Source: Mesorhizobium sangaii (GTDB taxonomy: Bacteria > Pseudomonadota > Alphaproteobacteria > Rhizobiales > Rhizobiaceae). From it: 64,000 bases of DNA. The stretch covers positions 99,763-163,762 of the forward strand of contig NZ_JACHEF010000003.1 in the NCBI RefSeq assembly GCF_014207355.1. The letters are read 5' to 3'. The notes beneath the pieces were generated by a model that saw only the letters and a list, made by a program, of their open reading frames with translations, searched no databases and had not been told where the DNA came from. Position 1 is the stretch's first letter. Every line of letters begins with the position of its first letter. A program made the translations under genes and the position numbers. Positions 9,145-21,313 of the stretch are shown one piece after another.

Positions 9145-11226
9145 ATGGCAAAGCTCAAGGTCGACGGGAAAGAGATCACTGTACCCGACCACTACACGCT
9201 GCTGCAGGCGGCGGAAGACGCTGGCGCGGAAGTGCCGCGTTTCTGCTTCCATGAGCGGCTGTCGATCGCCGGCAATTGCCGCATGTGCCTGATCGAGGTG
9301 AAGGGCGGGCCGCCCAAGCCGCAGGCCTCCTGCGCCATGGGCGTGCGCGACCTGCGCCCCGGCCCGAATGGCGAGCCGCCGGAAATCTTCACCAACACGC
9401 CAATGGTCAAGAAGGCCCGCGAAGGCGTGATGGAATTCCTGCTGATCAACCATCCGCTGGATTGCCCGATCTGCGACCAGGGCGGCGAATGCGACCTGCA
9501 GGACCAGGCGATGGCCTTCGGCGTCGATTCCTCGCGCTATCACGAGAACAAGCGCGCGGTCGAAGACAAGTATATCGGCCCGCTGGTCAAGACGGTGATG
9601 AACCGCTGCATCCATTGCACGCGATGTGTCCGCTTCACCACCGAAGTCGCCGGCATTTCCGAACTCGGCCTGATCGGTCGTGGCGAGGACGCCGAGATCA
9701 CCACCTATCTCGAACAGGCGATGACCTCGGAGCTGCAGGGCAATGTCATCGACCTTTGCCCGGTCGGCGCGCTGACTTCGAAGCCGTTCGCCTTCCAGGC
9801 GCGGCCGTGGGAGCTGACCAAGACCGAATCCATCGACGTGATGGACGCCGTCGGCTCGGCGATCCGCGTCGACAGCCGCGGCCGCGAAGTGATGCGCATC
9901 CTGCCGCGCGTCAACGAGCAGGTGAACGAGGAGTGGATCTCCGACAAGACCCGCTTCATCTGGGACGGTCTGCGCACGCAGCGCCTCGACCGCCCCTATG
10001 TGCGCAAAGATGGCAGGCTGGCACCGGCCAGCTGGGCCGAGGCTTTCGCCGCGATCAAGGATGCGGTGTCGAAGGCGGCACCCGAAAAGATCGGCGCCAT
10101 TGCAGGCGATCTGGCCGCGGTCGAGGAAATCTACGCGCTGAAGCTGCTGATGGCTTCGCTCGGTTCGAAGAACACCGACTGCCGTCAGGACGGCGCGGCA
10201 CTTGACCCGGCGCTCGGTCGGGCCAGCTATATCTTCAACCCGACCATCGAGGGCATCGAGCAGGCCGACGCGGTGCTGATCATCGGCGCAAATCCGCGCT
10301 ATGAGGCCTCGGTGCTGAACGCCCGCATCCGCAAGCGTTGGCGGATCGGCAATCTGCCGGTCGGCGTCATCGGCGATGTCGGCGACACGCGCTACGACTA
10401 CGAACAGCTGGGCGCCGGACCGGATTCGCTGAAGGATCTGGCCGACGGCAACGGCAAGTTCTTCCAGACGCTGAAGAAGGCGACGCATCCGCTGATCATC
10501 GTCGGCCAGGGTGCGCTGGCGCGCGCCGATGGTGCGGCCGTGCTCGGCCAGGCGGCAAAGCTCGCCGCCGCCGTCAACGCCGCTAGGGCGGACTGGAACG
10601 GCTTTGCCGTGCTGCACAATGCGGCCGGTCGCGTCGGCGGCCTCGATCTCGGCTTCGTGCCGGGCGAGGGCGGCAAGAACGTCGCCGGGATGCTGGGTGA
10701 GATGGAACTGCTGTTCCTGCTTGGCGCCGACGAGATCGACATGGCCAAGACCGGCGGCGCTTTCGTCGTCTATATCGGCACGCATGGCGACCAGGGCGCG
10801 CACCGCGCCAATGTCATCCTGCCGGCGGCAGCCTACACCGAAAAATCGGCCACCTATGTCAACACCGAAGGCCGCGTGCAGCAGACCAACCGCGCCGGCT
10901 TCGCGCCGGGCGATGCGCGCGATGACTGGGCGATCCTGCGGGCGCTGTCGGATGTGCTGGGCAAGAAGCTGCCGTTCGATTCGCTGCCGCAGCTGCGTGC
11001 GAAGCTCTATGGCGAATTCCCGCATCTGGCCCGCATCGATCAGGTCGCAGCCGGCAATGCCGAGGACATCGCCAAGGTGGCGAAGCTCGGCGGGCGGCTG
11101 AACAAGGGCACCTTCACCTCGCCGGTCACGGACTTCTACCTGACCAATCCGATCGCGCGGGCATCGGCCGTGATGGCGGAATGCTCGGCACTGGCCAAGA
11201 GCGGCTTCAAGCAGGCGGCGGAATAA
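9145..11226 (+). CDS. nuoG: NADH-quinone oxidoreductase subunit G
   Basis: The 75-kDa iron-sulfur subunit (693 residues), which relays electrons from NuoE/F toward NuoI. Ligands are visible for the [2Fe-2S] cluster N1b (C34, C45, C48, C63), for N5 (H103, C107, C110, C116) and for N4 (C155, C158, C161, C205). A molybdopterin-oxidoreductase-like region follows. The open frame can start at 9073, but the ATG at 9145 gives the normal [12 protein letters not shown]-terminus. No extra N7 cluster motif is seen. nuoH begins two bases after the stop. Confidence 0.97.
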   Translation: MAKLKVDGKEITVPDHYTLLQAAEDAGAEVPRFCFHERLSIAGNCRMCLIEVKGGPPKPQASCAMGVRDLRPGPNGEPPEIFTNTPMVKKAREGVMEFLLINHPLDCPICDQGGECDLQDQAMAFGVDSSRYHENKRAVEDKYIGPLVKTVMNRCIHCTRCVRFTTEVAGISELGLIGRGEDAEITTYLEQAMTSELQGNVIDLCPVGALTSKPFAFQARPWELTKTESIDVMDAVGSAIRVDSRGREVMRILPRVNEQVNEEWISDKTRFIWDGLRTQRLDRPYVRKDGRLAPASWAEAFAAIKDAVSKAAPEKIGAIAGDLAAVEEIYALKLLMASLGSKNTDCRQDGAALDPALGRASYIFNPTIEGIEQADAVLIIGANPRYEASVLNARIRKRWRIGNLPVGVIGDVGDTRYDYEQLGAGPDSLKDLADGNGKFFQTLKKATHPLIIVGQGALARADGAAVLGQAAKLAAAVNAARADWNGFAVLHNAAGRVGGLDLGFVPGEGGKNVAGMLGEMELLFLLGADEIDMAKTGGAFVVYIGTHGDQGAHRANVILPAAAYTEKSATYVNTEGRVQQTNRAGFAPGDARDDWAILRALSDVLGKKLPFDSLPQLRAKLYGEFPHLARIDQVAAGNAEDIAKVAKLGGRLNKGTFTSPVTDFYLTNPIARASAVMAECSALAKSGFKQAAE

Positions 11227-11228
11227 GC

Positions 11229-12272
11229 ATGGACACTTTCTTCTCCTTCTACGTGCTGCCGGCGCTGCTGATCCTTCTCAAGTCGGTCGTGCTGATCGTC
11301 GTGCTTTTGATCTTCGTCGCCTACATCCTCTACGCCGACCGCAAGATCTGGGCGGCGGTCCAACTGCGCCGCGGCCCGAACGTCGTCGGTCCCTGGGGCA
11401 CGCTGCAGGCCTTCGCCGATCTTTTGAAGTTCGTCTTCAAGGAACCGGTCATCCCGTCGGGCGCCAACAAGGGCGTTTTTCTCCTGGCGCCGCTGGTTTC
11501 TGCCGTGCTGGCGATCTCGGCCTGGGCGGTCATTCCGGTCAACCAGGGTTGGGCGATCGCCAACGTCAATGTCGGCATCCTCTATGTGTTCGCCATTTCC
11601 TCGCTCGAGGTCTATGGCGTGATCATGGGCGGCTGGGCGTCCAACTCGAAATATCCGTTCCTCGGCGCGCTGCGTTCGGCCGCGCAGATGGTGTCCTATG
11701 AAGTCTCGATCGGCTTCGTCATCGTCACCGTGCTTTTGTGCGCCGGTTCGCTCAACCTGTCCGACATCGTCCTGTCGCAGCAGGATGGGCTGGGCACCAA
11801 GCTCGGCCTGCCCAACACCTTCCTCGACTGGCACTGGCTGTCGCTGTTCCCGATGTTCGTCATCTTCTTCATCTCGGCGCTGGCCGAGACGAACCGGCCA
11901 CCCTTCGACCTGGTGGAAGCCGAATCGGAACTGGTCGCCGGCCACATGGTGGAATACTCGTCGACGCCATTCCTGCTGTTTTTCCTCGGTGAGTATGTCG
12001 CCATCGTGCTGATGTGCGCGCTGGCCACCATCCTGTTCCTCGGCGGCTGGCTGCCGCCCTTCGACTTCGCGCCGTTCACCTGGGTGCCGGGCGTCATCTG
12101 GTTCGTGCTGAAAGTCTGCTTCGTGTTCTTCGGCATCTCCATGGTGAAGGCCTTCGTGCCGCGCTACCGGTACGACCAGTTGATGCGGCTCGGCTGGAAG
12201 GTGTTCCTGCCGATCTCGCTGTTCATGGTGGTCGCCACCGCCGCCTTCCTCAAGATCACGGGGTTTGCGTGA
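11229..12272 (+). CDS. nuoH: NADH-quinone oxidoreductase subunit H
   Basis: Membrane subunit (347 residues, about eight helices) linking the quinone site to the proton-pumping arm. The signature loop motifs [11 protein letters not shown] (about residue 47) and [20 protein letters not shown] (about 215-235) are intact, including the conserved acidic residues. The start at 11229 was chosen over an upstream in-frame ATG inside nuoG. The TGA stop overlaps the ATG of nuoI by one base. Confidence 0.97.
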   Translation: MDTFFSFYVLPALLILLKSVVLIVVLLIFVAYILYADRKIWAAVQLRRGPNVVGPWGTLQAFADLLKFVFKEPVIPSGANKGVFLLAPLVSAVLAISAWAVIPVNQGWAIANVNVGILYVFAISSLEVYGVIMGGWASNSKYPFLGALRSAAQMVSYEVSIGFVIVTVLLCAGSLNLSDIVLSQQDGLGTKLGLPNTFLDWHWLSLFPMFVIFFISALAETNRPPFDLVEAESELVAGHMVEYSSTPFLLFFLGEYVAIVLMCALATILFLGGWLPPFDFAPFTWVPGVIWFVLKVCFVFFGISMVKAFVPRYRYDQLMRLGWKVFLPISLFMVVATAAFLKITGFA

Positions 12273-12763
12273 TGTCTGCTCTGTCCCAAGCCGCAAAATC
12301 GCTGCTGCTGCAGGATTTCGTCAGCGCTTTCTTCCTGTCGATGCGCCAGTTCTTCGCACCGAAGGAGACGATCAACTATCCGCATGAGAAGGGGCCGACC
12401 AGCCCCCGCTTCCGTGGCGAGCATGCGCTGCGCCGCTATCCCAACGGCGAGGAACGCTGCATTGCCTGCAAGCTGTGCGAGGCGATCTGCCCGGCGCAAG
12501 CGATCACCATCGAGGCCGGCCCGCGCCGCAATGACGGCACGCGCCGCACGGTGCGTTACGACATCGACATGGTGAAATGCATCTATTGCGGCTTCTGCCA
12601 GGAAGCCTGCCCGGTCGACGCCATCGTCGAAGGGCCCAATTTCGAATTCGCGACCGAGACGCGCGAAGAGCTCTACTACGACAAGGACAAGCTTTTGGCG
12701 AATGGCGACCGGTGGGAGCGCGAACTGGCGCGCAACATCTCGCTGGACTCGCCGTATCGCTGA
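12272..12763 (+). CDS. nuoI: NADH-quinone oxidoreductase subunit I
   Basis: Ferredoxin-type subunit (163 residues) carrying clusters N6a and N6b between NuoG and NuoB. Both 4Fe-4S motifs are complete: C63, C66, C69, C73 ([12 protein letters not shown]) and C103, C106, C109, C113 ([12 protein letters not shown]). The start is fixed by the overlap with the nuoH stop. The following 127 bases to nuoJ hold no gene, and they are the largest gap inside the nuo operon. Confidence 0.97.
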   Translation: MSALSQAAKSLLLQDFVSAFFLSMRQFFAPKETINYPHEKGPTSPRFRGEHALRRYPNGEERCIACKLCEAICPAQAITIEAGPRRNDGTRRTVRYDIDMVKCIYCGFCQEACPVDAIVEGPNFEFATETREELYYDKDKLLANGDRWERELARNISLDSPYR

Positions 12764-12890
12764 TATTTGACGCATGGACGGGGCGAGGGGCCTCGTCTAA
12801 GGACAACGCGACTTGGGAACCGGAGGCGGTACCAAGCCACAGAAGCGGACAGGGCGAGAGCCGGTCCGGACAGGAACCCGGGGGAACCCC

Positions 12891-13511
12891 ATGCTGAGTG
12901 GACTAGAGGCGGCCTTTTTCTACCTCTTCGCCTTTGTCGCGGTGGCGTCGGCGTTCATGGTCATTTCGTCGCGCAACCCCGTTCATTCGGTGCTGTTCCT
13001 GATTCTGACCTTCTTCAACGCGGCCGGCCTGTTCATGCTGACCGGCGCCGAGTTCCTGGCGATGATCCTGCTCGTCGTCTATGTCGGCGCGGTCATGGTG
13101 CTGTTCCTGTTCGTCGTCATGATGCTCGACGTCGATTTCGCCGAGATGAAGGAAGGCGCATTGCAGTATGCGCCGATCGGCGCGCTGGTCGGGCTGATCC
13201 TGGCGGCGGAGCTGATTGTCGTGTTGGGTGGCTACACATTCGCACCGCAGCTCGCCTCGACGGTCTCCAAGCCCATTCCGGACCTCGCCACGCGCTCGAA
13301 CACGGCAGCACTCGGCGACATCCTCTATACGGACTACCTCTACTACTTCCAGATCGCCGGCCTCGTGCTCTTGGTCGCCATGATCGGCGCCATCGTCTTG
13401 ACGCTGCGCCATAAGGAAGGGGTCAAGCGGCAGTCGATCGCAGCCCAGGTCGGCCGCACCGCGGCGACCGGCATGGAAATCCGCAAGGTCAAGTCGGGCG
13501 AAGGAGTCTGA
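12891..13511 (+). CDS. nuoJ: NADH-quinone oxidoreductase subunit J
   Basis: Membrane-arm subunit (206 residues, five predicted helices). It includes the strongly conserved third helix [19 protein letters not shown], where a pi-bulge couples quinone chemistry to pumping. The ATG at 12891 gives the standard short cytoplasmic start before the first helix; a frame opening at 12813 is ignored for that reason. nuoK begins one base after the stop. Confidence 0.97.
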   Translation: MLSGLEAAFFYLFAFVAVASAFMVISSRNPVHSVLFLILTFFNAAGLFMLTGAEFLAMILLVVYVGAVMVLFLFVVMMLDVDFAEMKEGALQYAPIGALVGLILAAELIVVLGGYTFAPQLASTVSKPIPDLATRSNTAALGDILYTDYLYYFQIAGLVLLVAMIGAIVLTLRHKEGVKRQSIAAQVGRTAATGMEIRKVKSGEGV

Positions 13512-13512
13512 G

Positions 13513-13821
13513 ATGGTCGTCGGCATCGCACATTATCTGACCGTATCGGCGATCCTGTTCACGCTCGGCGTGTTCGGCATCTTTTTGAACCGCAGGAACG
13601 TCATCGTCATCCTGATGTCGATCGAGCTGATCCTGCTCGCGGTCAACATCAACTTCGTCGCTTTCTCCGCCGCACTTGGCGATCTCGTCGGCCAGGTGTT
13701 CGCGCTGTTCGTGCTGACGGTCGCGGCGGCCGAGGCTGCCATCGGACTTGCCATTCTCGTCGTCTTCTTCCGCAACCGCGGCTCGATCGCGGTCGAAGAC
13801 GTGAACATGATGAAGGGTTGA
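13513..13821 (+). CDS. nuoK: NADH-quinone oxidoreductase subunit K
   Basis: Small three-helix membrane subunit (102 residues) related to MrpC. The conserved glutamates needed for proton transfer are visible in helices 2 and 3 (IELILLAVN and [10 protein letters not shown]). The length is exactly family-like. It sits between nuoJ (one-base gap) and nuoL (ten-base gap). Confidence 0.97.
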   Translation: MVVGIAHYLTVSAILFTLGVFGIFLNRRNVIVILMSIELILLAVNINFVAFSAALGDLVGQVFALFVLTVAAAEAAIGLAILVVFFRNRGSIAVEDVNMMKG

Positions 13822-13831
13822 CGGAACCACC

Positions 13832-15805
13832 ATGTATCAGGCCATCGTCTTCCTTCCCCTGCTCGGCTTCCTGATCGTCGGCCTGTTCGGCACGTCGCTC
13901 GGCGCCAAGGCATCCGAATACATCACCTCAGGCTTCCTGGTGATCGCTGCGGTGCTGTCGTGGGTTGCCTTCTTCACCGTCGGCTTTGGCCATGGCGAGG
14001 TGTTCACCGTTCCAGTGCTGCGCTGGATCCAGTCGGGCGGATTGGAGGCGTCCTGGGCACTCCGGATCGATACGCTGACGGTGGTGATGCTGGTCGTGGT
14101 CAACACGGTGTCGGCGCTGGTCCACATCTACTCGATCGGCTACATGCACCACGATCCGAACCGGCCGCGCTTCTTCGCCTATCTGTCGCTGTTCACCTTC
14201 GCCATGCTGATGCTGGTGACCGCCGACAATCTGGTGCAGATGTTCTTCGGTTGGGAAGGGGTGGGTCTCGCGTCCTACCTGCTGATCGGCTTCTGGTACA
14301 AGAAGCCCTCGGCCAATGCCGCCGCCATCAAGGCCTTCGTCGTCAACCGCGTCGGCGATTTCGGCTTCGCGCTCGGCATTTTCGGCGTGTTCGTGCTGTT
14401 CGGCTCGGTCAATCTGGGCACCATCTTCGCCAATGCGGCGACGTTCATTCCCGCTGAAGGCGCGCCGCAAGGTGCCGCCGTGCTGACCTTCCTAGGCTAT
14501 GCGCTCGACAAGCAGTCGGCAATGACGATCGTCTGCCTGCTGCTGTTCATGGGTGCCATGGGCAAGTCGGCGCAGGTGCCGCTGCACACCTGGTTGCCGG
14601 ACGCCATGGAGGGCCCGACGCCGGTGTCGGCACTCATCCACGCCGCCACCATGGTGACGGCGGGCGTGTTCATGCTTGCGCGGTTGTCGCCGCTGTTCGA
14701 ACTGTCGCATTCGGCACTGACGGTCGTGACCTTCATCGGCGCCTTCACCGCCTTCTTCGCGGCGACGGTCGGCCTCGTCCAGAACGACATCAAGCGCGTC
14801 ATCGCCTATTCGACCTGCTCGCAACTCGGCTACATGTTCGTGGCGCTGGGCGTCGGCGCCTACGGTGCCGCGATCTTCCACCTGTTCACGCATGCCTTCT
14901 TCAAGGCGCTGCTGTTCCTCGGCTCGGGCTCGGTCATCCACGCCGTCTCCGACGAGCAGGACATGCGCAACATGGGCGGCCTGCGCAAGCTGATCCCGAC
15001 CACCTACTGGATGATGGTGATCGGCACGCTGGCGTTGACCGGTGTCGGCATTCCGGTGACGGTCATCGGCACCGCCGGTTTCTTCTCCAAGGACGCCATC
15101 ATCGAGGCCGCTTTTGCCGGCCATAATTCGGTCGCCGGCCTCGCATTCGTGCTTTTGGTCATCGCCGCCTGCTTCACCGCCTTCTACTCCTGGCGGCTGG
15201 TCTTCATGACCTTCCATGGCGAGCCGCGCGCGAGCCATGAGGTGATGCACCACGTCCATGAATCGCCGCCGGTGATGCTGGTGCCGCTGTTCATCCTGGC
15301 CGCTGGCGCGCTGTTCGCCGGCATCATCTTCCACGGCGCCTTCATCGGCGAGGGCTATGCCGAGTTCTGGAAGGCATCACTGTTCACGCTGCCGGAAAAC
15401 CACATCCTGCACGAAATCCACGAACTGCCGCTGTGGGTCGAGCTCTCGCCGTTCATCGCCATGCTGATCGGCTTCGCGCTGGCCTGGAAGTTCTACATCC
15501 GCTCACCGGAATTGCCGCGAAGCGTCGCCGCCAACCATCGCTTGCTCTACGCCTTCCTGCTCAACAAGTGGTATTTCGACGAGCTTTACGACTTCCTGTT
15601 CGTGCGGCCGGCCAAGCGACTCGGTCATTTCCTGTGGAAGACCGGCGACGGCACCATCATCGACGGTCTTGGTCCTGACGGCATCTCGGCGCGCGTCGTC
15701 GATGTCACCGACCGCGTCGTCAAGCTGCAGACCGGCTACCTCTACCACTATGCCTTCGCCATGCTGATCGGCGTTGCCGCACTCGTCACCTGGATGATGC
15801 TCTGA
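13832..15805 (+). CDS. nuoL: NADH-quinone oxidoreductase subunit L
   Basis: The largest antiporter-like proton-pumping subunit (657 residues, about 16 helices including the long lateral helix). The core motifs [20 protein letters not shown] (near 130-150), [21 protein letters not shown] (about 255) and the discontinuous-helix region are intact. The TGA stop overlaps the nuoM ATG by one base. Confidence 0.98.
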   Translation: MYQAIVFLPLLGFLIVGLFGTSLGAKASEYITSGFLVIAAVLSWVAFFTVGFGHGEVFTVPVLRWIQSGGLEASWALRIDTLTVVMLVVVNTVSALVHIYSIGYMHHDPNRPRFFAYLSLFTFAMLMLVTADNLVQMFFGWEGVGLASYLLIGFWYKKPSANAAAIKAFVVNRVGDFGFALGIFGVFVLFGSVNLGTIFANAATFIPAEGAPQGAAVLTFLGYALDKQSAMTIVCLLLFMGAMGKSAQVPLHTWLPDAMEGPTPVSALIHAATMVTAGVFMLARLSPLFELSHSALTVVTFIGAFTAFFAATVGLVQNDIKRVIAYSTCSQLGYMFVALGVGAYGAAIFHLFTHAFFKALLFLGSGSVIHAVSDEQDMRNMGGLRKLIPTTYWMMVIGTLALTGVGIPVTVIGTAGFFSKDAIIEAAFAGHNSVAGLAFVLLVIAACFTAFYSWRLVFMTFHGEPRASHEVMHHVHESPPVMLVPLFILAAGALFAGIIFHGAFIGEGYAEFWKASLFTLPENHILHEIHELPLWVELSPFIAMLIGFALAWKFYIRSPELPRSVAANHRLLYAFLLNKWYFDELYDFLFVRPAKRLGHFLWKTGDGTIIDGLGPDGISARVVDVTDRVVKLQTGYLYHYAFAMLIGVAALVTWMML

Positions 15806-17310
15806 TGACCGCCTGGCCAATCCTCTCGCTGGTCACCTTCCTGCCGCTGGTTGGTGTGCTGCTCATCCTGTTCATCAATGATGACAGTGAAAACGCGCGC
15901 CGCAACATCCGCGCCATCGCGCTGTTGACGACGACGTTCACGTTTATCATCTCGCTGTTCATCTGGACCGGTTTCGACAATTCGCAAGCCGGCTTCCAGT
16001 TCGTCGAGAAGGTTGCCTGGCTCGACTCCGGCATCTCCTACCATATGGGCGTCGACGGCATTTCGATGCTGTTCGTCATCCTGACGACGTTCCTGATGCC
16101 GCTCTGCATCCTGGCTTCGTGGGAAGCAATCGAGAAGCGCGTCAAGGCCTACATGATCGCCTTCCTGCTGCTCGAAACGCTGATGATCGGCGTGTTCTGC
16201 GCGCTGGACATCGTGCTGTTCTACGTCTTCTTCGAGGCGGGCCTGATCCCGATGTTCATCATCATCGGCGTCTGGGGCGGCAAGAGGCGCGTCTATGCCT
16301 CGTTCAAGTTCTTCCTCTACACGCTGGCCGGCTCGGTGCTGATGCTGCTCGCCATCATGGCGATGTTCTATCAGTCCGGCACCACCGACATCCCGACGCT
16401 TTTGACGCACAATTTCCCGGCCAACATGCAGACCTGGCTGTGGCTCGCCTTCTTCGCTTCCTTCGCGGTGAAGATGCCGATGTGGCCGGTGCACACCTGG
16501 CTGCCTGACGCGCATGTCGAAGCACCGACGGCAGGCTCGGTGATCCTGGCCGCAATCCTGCTCAAGATGGGCGGGTACGGCTTCCTGCGCTTCTCGCTGC
16601 CGATGTTCCCGCTGGCGTCGGAAATGTTCGCGCCGCTGGTGTTCACACTGTCGGTCGTCGCCATCATCTACACCTCGTTGGTGGCGCTGATGCAGGAGGA
16701 CATGAAGAAGCTGATCGCCTATTCCTCGGTCGCCCATATGGGCTTCGTCACCATGGGCATCTTCGCCATGAACCAGGAAGGCGTGCAGGGCGCGATCTTC
16801 CAGATGCTCAGCCACGGGCTCGTCTCGGGCGCCCTGTTCCTGTGCGTCGGCGTCATCTACGACCGCATGCACACGCGTGAGATCGCCGCCTATGGCGGGC
16901 TGGTCAACAACATGCCGAAATACGCCACCGTGTTCATGGTCTTCACCATGGCCAATGTCGGCCTGCCCGGCACCAGCGGCTTCGTCGGCGAGTTCCTGAC
17001 CATGCTCGGCGTGTTCCGGGTGAACACCTGGGTGGCGTTCTTCGCCGCGACCGGCGTCATCCTGTCGGCAGCCTATGCGCTGTGGCTCTACCGCCGGGTG
17101 ATCTTCGGCGCTCTGACCAAGGACAGCCTGAAGGGCCTGCTCGATCTGTCGCCACGCGAGAAGGCGATCATCTACCCGCTGGTGGTGCTGGTCATCTTCT
17201 TCGGCGTCTATCCGGCACCCGTCTTCGACGCGACGGCCCAATCGGTCAAGTCGCTCGTCACCAATGTCACTGCATCCATCGGCGCCGCGCAAACCGCGGC
17301 GGCGAACTAA
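15805..17310 (+). CDS. nuoM: NADH-quinone oxidoreductase subunit M
   Basis: Antiporter-like proton-pumping subunit (501 residues, about 14 helices). It has the conserved helix-5 glutamate in [13 protein letters not shown] and the lysine-bearing [18 protein letters not shown] segment. Length and motif order are normal. nuoN starts 19 bases downstream. Confidence 0.98.
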   Translation: MTAWPILSLVTFLPLVGVLLILFINDDSENARRNIRAIALLTTTFTFIISLFIWTGFDNSQAGFQFVEKVAWLDSGISYHMGVDGISMLFVILTTFLMPLCILASWEAIEKRVKAYMIAFLLLETLMIGVFCALDIVLFYVFFEAGLIPMFIIIGVWGGKRRVYASFKFFLYTLAGSVLMLLAIMAMFYQSGTTDIPTLLTHNFPANMQTWLWLAFFASFAVKMPMWPVHTWLPDAHVEAPTAGSVILAAILLKMGGYGFLRFSLPMFPLASEMFAPLVFTLSVVAIIYTSLVALMQEDMKKLIAYSSVAHMGFVTMGIFAMNQEGVQGAIFQMLSHGLVSGALFLCVGVIYDRMHTREIAAYGGLVNNMPKYATVFMVFTMANVGLPGTSGFVGEFLTMLGVFRVNTWVAFFAATGVILSAAYALWLYRRVIFGALTKDSLKGLLDLSPREKAIIYPLVVLVIFFGVYPAPVFDATAQSVKSLVTNVTASIGAAQTAAAN

Positions 17311-17329
17311 CCCAAGGGTTTTGCGAACC

Positions 17330-18766
17330 ATGACGCCGGACCTTATCTCCAGCCTGTCGCTTTCGACGCCAGAGCTGATCCTTGCCGTTGGTGCGCTTGC
17401 GCTGCTGATGGTCGGTGCTTATTCGCGCGCCAACACCGCCAATACGGTGACCGGCCTTGCCGTCGCCGTGCTGGTGATATCAGGCGCCTGGCTGATCTTC
17501 CGCACGGGGCAGGGTAGCGCCTATGGCAATGCGTTCATCCAGGATTCCTTCGCCCACTTCATGAAGGTGCTGGCGCTGACCGGCTCGGCGGTGACGCTGG
17601 TGATGTCGATGCGCTTTGCCAAGGCGGAGCATTTCGACAAGTTCGAGTATCCGGTGCTGATGCTGCTTTGCACGCTCGGCATGATGCTGATGATCTCGGC
17701 CAACGGCATGATCGGGCTCTATCTCGGCCTCGAACTGCAATCGCTGGCGATCTACGTGCTGGCGGCGATCAACCGCGACAATCTGCGTTCGACCGAAGCC
17801 GGCCTGAAGTATTTCGTCCTCGGTGCGCTGTCGTCGGGCATGCTGCTCTACGGCATCAGCCTGGTCTATGGCTACACCGGCAACACCGGCTTCCAGGAGA
17901 TCGCCACGGCGCTGGGCAGCGGCGAGCGCCAGCTTGGCCTGGTTTTCGGGCTCGTCTTCGTGCTGGCCGGCCTTGCCTTCAAGATCTCCGCGGTGCCGTT
18001 CCACATGTGGACGCCCGACGTCTATGAAGGCGCGCCGACGCCGGTGACGGCCTTCCTGGCGGCCGCACCCAAGATGGCGGCGATGGCGCTGATGGTGCGC
18101 GTCACCATGGGCGCGTTCAAGCCGATCGCCTCAGACTGGCAGCAGATCATCGTGTTCATCTCGATCGCCTCGATGGCGCTCGGCGCCTTCGCGGCAATCG
18201 GCCAGACCAACATCAAGCGACTGATGGCCTATTCCTCGATCGGCCACATGGGCTACGCGCTGGTCGGCCTTGCCGCCAACAGCCAGGCGGGCGTGCGTGG
18301 CGTTGCCATCTACATGCTGATCTACCTGGTGATGACGCTCGGCACCTTCGCCTTCATCCTCGCCATGCGGCGCAAGGAAGGCAATGTCGAGCAGATCAGC
18401 GACCTGGCCGGCCTGTCGTCGACCAACCCCATCATGGCGACGATCCTGACCATCCTGATGTTCTCGCTGGCCGGCATTCCGCCGCTCGCCGGCTTCTGGG
18501 GGAAATGGTACGTCTTCCTCGCCGCCATCAACGCCAACCTCTACGCGCTGGCGATCATCGGCGTGCTGGCCTCGGTGGTGGGTGCCTATTACTATCTGCG
18601 CATCATCAAGATCATGTGGTTCGACGAGCCGGTTGGCGGCTTTGTGCCGATGGCCAGTGAACTGCGCCTCGTGCTCGGCGTCAGTGGCGCCTTCGTGCTG
18701 TTCTACGTGCTGATCGGCGGACCGATCGGTACCTATGCCGAAGCCGCCGCCAAGACATTTTTCTAA
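17330..18766 (+). CDS. nuoN: NADH-quinone oxidoreductase subunit N
   Basis: Third antiporter-like subunit (478 residues). It shows [17 protein letters not shown] with the key glutamate, the [21 protein letters not shown] motif and the [16 protein letters not shown] segment. I used the ATG at 17330 ([10 protein letters not shown]); an upstream in-frame start lies within nuoM. birA follows after five bases, so it is probably co-transcribed. Confidence 0.98.
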   Translation: MTPDLISSLSLSTPELILAVGALALLMVGAYSRANTANTVTGLAVAVLVISGAWLIFRTGQGSAYGNAFIQDSFAHFMKVLALTGSAVTLVMSMRFAKAEHFDKFEYPVLMLLCTLGMMLMISANGMIGLYLGLELQSLAIYVLAAINRDNLRSTEAGLKYFVLGALSSGMLLYGISLVYGYTGNTGFQEIATALGSGERQLGLVFGLVFVLAGLAFKISAVPFHMWTPDVYEGAPTPVTAFLAAAPKMAAMALMVRVTMGAFKPIASDWQQIIVFISIASMALGAFAAIGQTNIKRLMAYSSIGHMGYALVGLAANSQAGVRGVAIYMLIYLVMTLGTFAFILAMRRKEGNVEQISDLAGLSSTNPIMATILTILMFSLAGIPPLAGFWGKWYVFLAAINANLYALAIIGVLASVVGAYYYLRIIKIMWFDEPVGGFVPMASELRLVLGVSGAFVLFYVLIGGPIGTYAEAAAKTFF

Positions 18767-18771
18767 ACGGC

Positions 18772-19593
18772 ATGGCATTTCGGCTGGCTCCTACCTCGGC
18801 GTCGGAAGGGTTCCGGCTCGAGGCACATGACAGCGTCGGCTCCACCAATGCACTGGCGCTGGACCATGCCCGGGCCGGCGACCCCGGCAAATTGTGGGTC
18901 GTTTCCAAGAAGCAGGAGAGCGGGCGCGGGCGGCGTGGCCGCGTCTGGGCGACGCCGGAAGGCAACCTCGCGGCGACGCTGCTTGTCATCACCACTGCCG
19001 AGCTTCGCCTTGCCGCGACGCTGGGCTTTGTCGCCGGGCTGGCGCTGGCCGATGCGCTCGACGCGGTCGTGCCGAAGGGGCGGGTTGCCATTGGCCTCGA
19101 CGGCGGCAGCCAAGGGCACAACCGTTTCGAGCTGAAATGGCCGAACGACGTGCTTGCCTCGGGCGCCAAGCTGGCCGGCATCCTGCTGGAATCGGCGATC
19201 CTGGACGGCGGCCGCTTCGCGGTGGCGGTCGGCATCGGCGTCAATGTTGTGGCTTATCCCGAGGATTTGCCTTATCCGGCAACCTCATTGCGCGCGCTGG
19301 GCGCGGCATGCGACGCGGAAACCTTGTTTCTGGCGCTGTCGGATGCCTGGAGCGAGAATGCCCGGTTGTGGGATGAGGGGCGCGGACTTGCCGCGGTCAG
19401 GCGACGCTGGCTGGCACGGGCGGCGGGGCTTGGCGGCGAGGTTGCTGTCAGAATTGACGGTAATGTGGTGCGTGGCGTGTTTGAAACCATTGACGAGGAC
19501 TGCCGTTTCGTGATCCGCGACGATGAAGGTTCTATTCTGACGATCGCCGCCGGCGACGTGCATTTCGGCGCGGTCGCGTCTGCCAGCGTCTAA
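18772..19593 (+). CDS. birA: Biotin--[acetyl-CoA-carboxylase] ligase
   Basis: Attaches biotin to carboxylase carrier proteins through biotinyl-AMP. The 273-residue protein has the catalytic module only. SVGSTN (21-26) and the biotinyl-AMP loop GRGRRGRVW (51-59) come first, then KWPND with the catalytic lysine at about 122, then a short C-terminal domain. The N-terminal winged-helix repressor domain of E. coli BirA is absent, so it should not regulate transcription. Its position directly after nuoN and before rnj is a conserved rhizobial order. Confidence 0.93.
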   Translation: MAFRLAPTSASEGFRLEAHDSVGSTNALALDHARAGDPGKLWVVSKKQESGRGRRGRVWATPEGNLAATLLVITTAELRLAATLGFVAGLALADALDAVVPKGRVAIGLDGGSQGHNRFELKWPNDVLASGAKLAGILLESAILDGGRFAVAVGIGVNVVAYPEDLPYPATSLRALGAACDAETLFLALSDAWSENARLWDEGRGLAAVRRRWLARAAGLGGEVAVRIDGNVVRGVFETIDEDCRFVIRDDEGSILTIAAGDVHFGAVASASV

Positions 19594-19627
19594 CGGGCTT
19601 GGCCTGAGGGTCAGGAAGGAAAAAATC

Positions 19628-21298
19628 ATGGCGAAAGCGGAAAACGCCGAACTCGTCTTCGTGCCGCTCGGCGGCGTCGGCGAGATCGGCATGAACTTCG
19701 CCCTCTACGGCTACGGCCCGCCGAGCGCGCGCGAGTGGATCGTCATCGATGTCGGCGTGACCTTCCCCGATGCCAGCCTGCCCGGCGTCGACCTGGTGCT
19801 GCCCGACACGCGCTTCATCGAGGAGAACCTCGCCAATCTGCGCGGCATCATCATCACGCATGCGCATGAAGACCATTACGGCGCGCTGCTCGATACCTGG
19901 CCGAAGTTGAAGGCGCCGGTGTGGATGACGCCGTTCAGCGCCGGCCTGCTCGAGGCCAAGCGGCAGGGCGAGCAGGGCGCGCCGAAGATCCCGCTGACCA
20001 TCTATCGGGCAGGCGAGAAATTCACTGTCGGCCCGTTCGAGATCGAGGCTATCCCGGTCGCACACTCCATCCCCGAGCCGATGTCGCTGGCGATCACGTC
20101 GCCGGCCGGTACCGTCATCCACACAGGCGACTGGAAGATCGATCCGGAGCCGACGATCGGCCCAAAGACCGACGAGGCGCGGTTCCGCGCCTATGGCGAC
20201 AAGGGCGTTCTGGCGCTGATCTGCGATTCGACCAATGCGTTGCGGGAAGGCGAGTCACCCTCGGAAGTCGCCGTGGGGGAGGGCCTCAAGGGCGTCATCC
20301 AGGCCGCCAAGGGCCGCGTCGCCGTCACCACTTTCTCCTCTAATGTCGGCCGCATCGTCTCCATTGCCAAGGCGGCGCGCGATGCCGGCCGCCAGTGCCT
20401 GGTGCTTGGCCGTTCGCTGAAGCGGGTTATCGATGTGGCCGATGAACTCGGCTACATGGACGGGCTGCCGGAGTTCATCGCCGAAGAGGATTTTGGCTTC
20501 ATCCCGCGCGAAAACCTGGTGATTATCTGCACCGGCAGCCAGGGCGAGCCTTTGGCGGCCCTTGCCAAGCTGTCGCGCGAAGAAATGAAGTCGGTGTCGC
20601 TGACGGCCGGCGACACGGTGGTGTTTTCGTCGCGCACGATCCCCGGCAATGAGAAGGCGATCCTCGAGATCAAGAACCGCCTGATCGACCTCGGCATCAA
20701 GATCATCGAGGACGGCGATGCGCTGGTGCATGTTTCCGGCCACCCGCGGCGCAGCGAATTGCGCAAGATGTATGAATGGGTGCGGCCGCAGATCGGCGTT
20801 CCCGTGCATGGCGAGGCGGCGCACCTGGTGGCGCAGGGGTCGCTGATGTCGACCTCCGGCATCGGCCAGGTGGCGCAGGTGCGCGACGGCGACATGCTCA
20901 GGCTCGCTCCCGGCCCCGCCACCATCATCGACCAGGTGCCGTTCGGGCGCATCTACAAGGACGGCAGTCTGATCGGCACCGATCAGGCGATGGGCATTCG
21001 CGACCGGCGCAAACTGTCCTTCGCCGGCCATGTCGCGGTCAATGTCGTGCTCGACGACAAATATGAGCTTGCCGGCGATCCCGATCTGGTCGCCATCGGC
21101 GTCGCCGAGGCCGATGCAAGCGGTGAAGCGCTTGAGGATCTGATGATCGACGCGGCAGTCGGCGCGGTGGATTCGATCCCCCGCCAGCGGCGAAAGGATC
21201 TCGACCTGGTGCAAGAGGCAGTACGGCGCGCCGTGCGCGGCGCCGCCAACGAAGCCTGGGGCAAGAAACCGCTGGTGACGGTGTTTGTCACCCGGTGA
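19628..21298 (+). CDS. rnj: Ribonuclease J
   Basis: Metallo-beta-lactamase/beta-CASP ribonuclease (556 residues) with 5'-to-3' exo- and endonuclease activity in rRNA maturation and mRNA decay. The metal-binding motif HAHEDH is at residues 78-83, the beta-CASP motifs (SSNVGRIVSI, CTGSQGEP, HVSGHP) follow in order, and a C-terminal RNase J domain ends the protein. The AAGGAAAAAATC stretch before the ATG is a good ribosome site. It converges with the hydrolase gene that ends at 21314, leaving only 15 bases. Confidence 0.95.
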   Translation: MAKAENAELVFVPLGGVGEIGMNFALYGYGPPSAREWIVIDVGVTFPDASLPGVDLVLPDTRFIEENLANLRGIIITHAHEDHYGALLDTWPKLKAPVWMTPFSAGLLEAKRQGEQGAPKIPLTIYRAGEKFTVGPFEIEAIPVAHSIPEPMSLAITSPAGTVIHTGDWKIDPEPTIGPKTDEARFRAYGDKGVLALICDSTNALREGESPSEVAVGEGLKGVIQAAKGRVAVTTFSSNVGRIVSIAKAARDAGRQCLVLGRSLKRVIDVADELGYMDGLPEFIAEEDFGFIPRENLVIICTGSQGEPLAALAKLSREEMKSVSLTAGDTVVFSSRTIPGNEKAILEIKNRLIDLGIKIIEDGDALVHVSGHPRRSELRKMYEWVRPQIGVPVHGEAAHLVAQGSLMSTSGIGQVAQVRDGDMLRLAPGPATIIDQVPFGRIYKDGSLIGTDQAMGIRDRRKLSFAGHVAVNVVLDDKYELAGDPDLVAIGVAEADASGEALEDLMIDAAVGAVDSIPRQRRKDLDLVQEAVRRAVRGAANEAWGKKPLVTVFVTR

Positions 21299-21313
21299 AG
21301 GGGTCAGCGTTCG

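Noticed and set aside
8443..11025. Long minus-strand open frame (about 860 codons) opposite the nuo accessory gene and nuoG
   Set aside because: Antisense shadow of nuoG; nuoG has all cluster ligands on the plus strand.
15748..17331. Minus-strand open frame opposite nuoM with very high His/Asp/Glu content
   Set aside because: Typical product of reading a hydrophobic membrane gene backwards; not a real His-rich protein.
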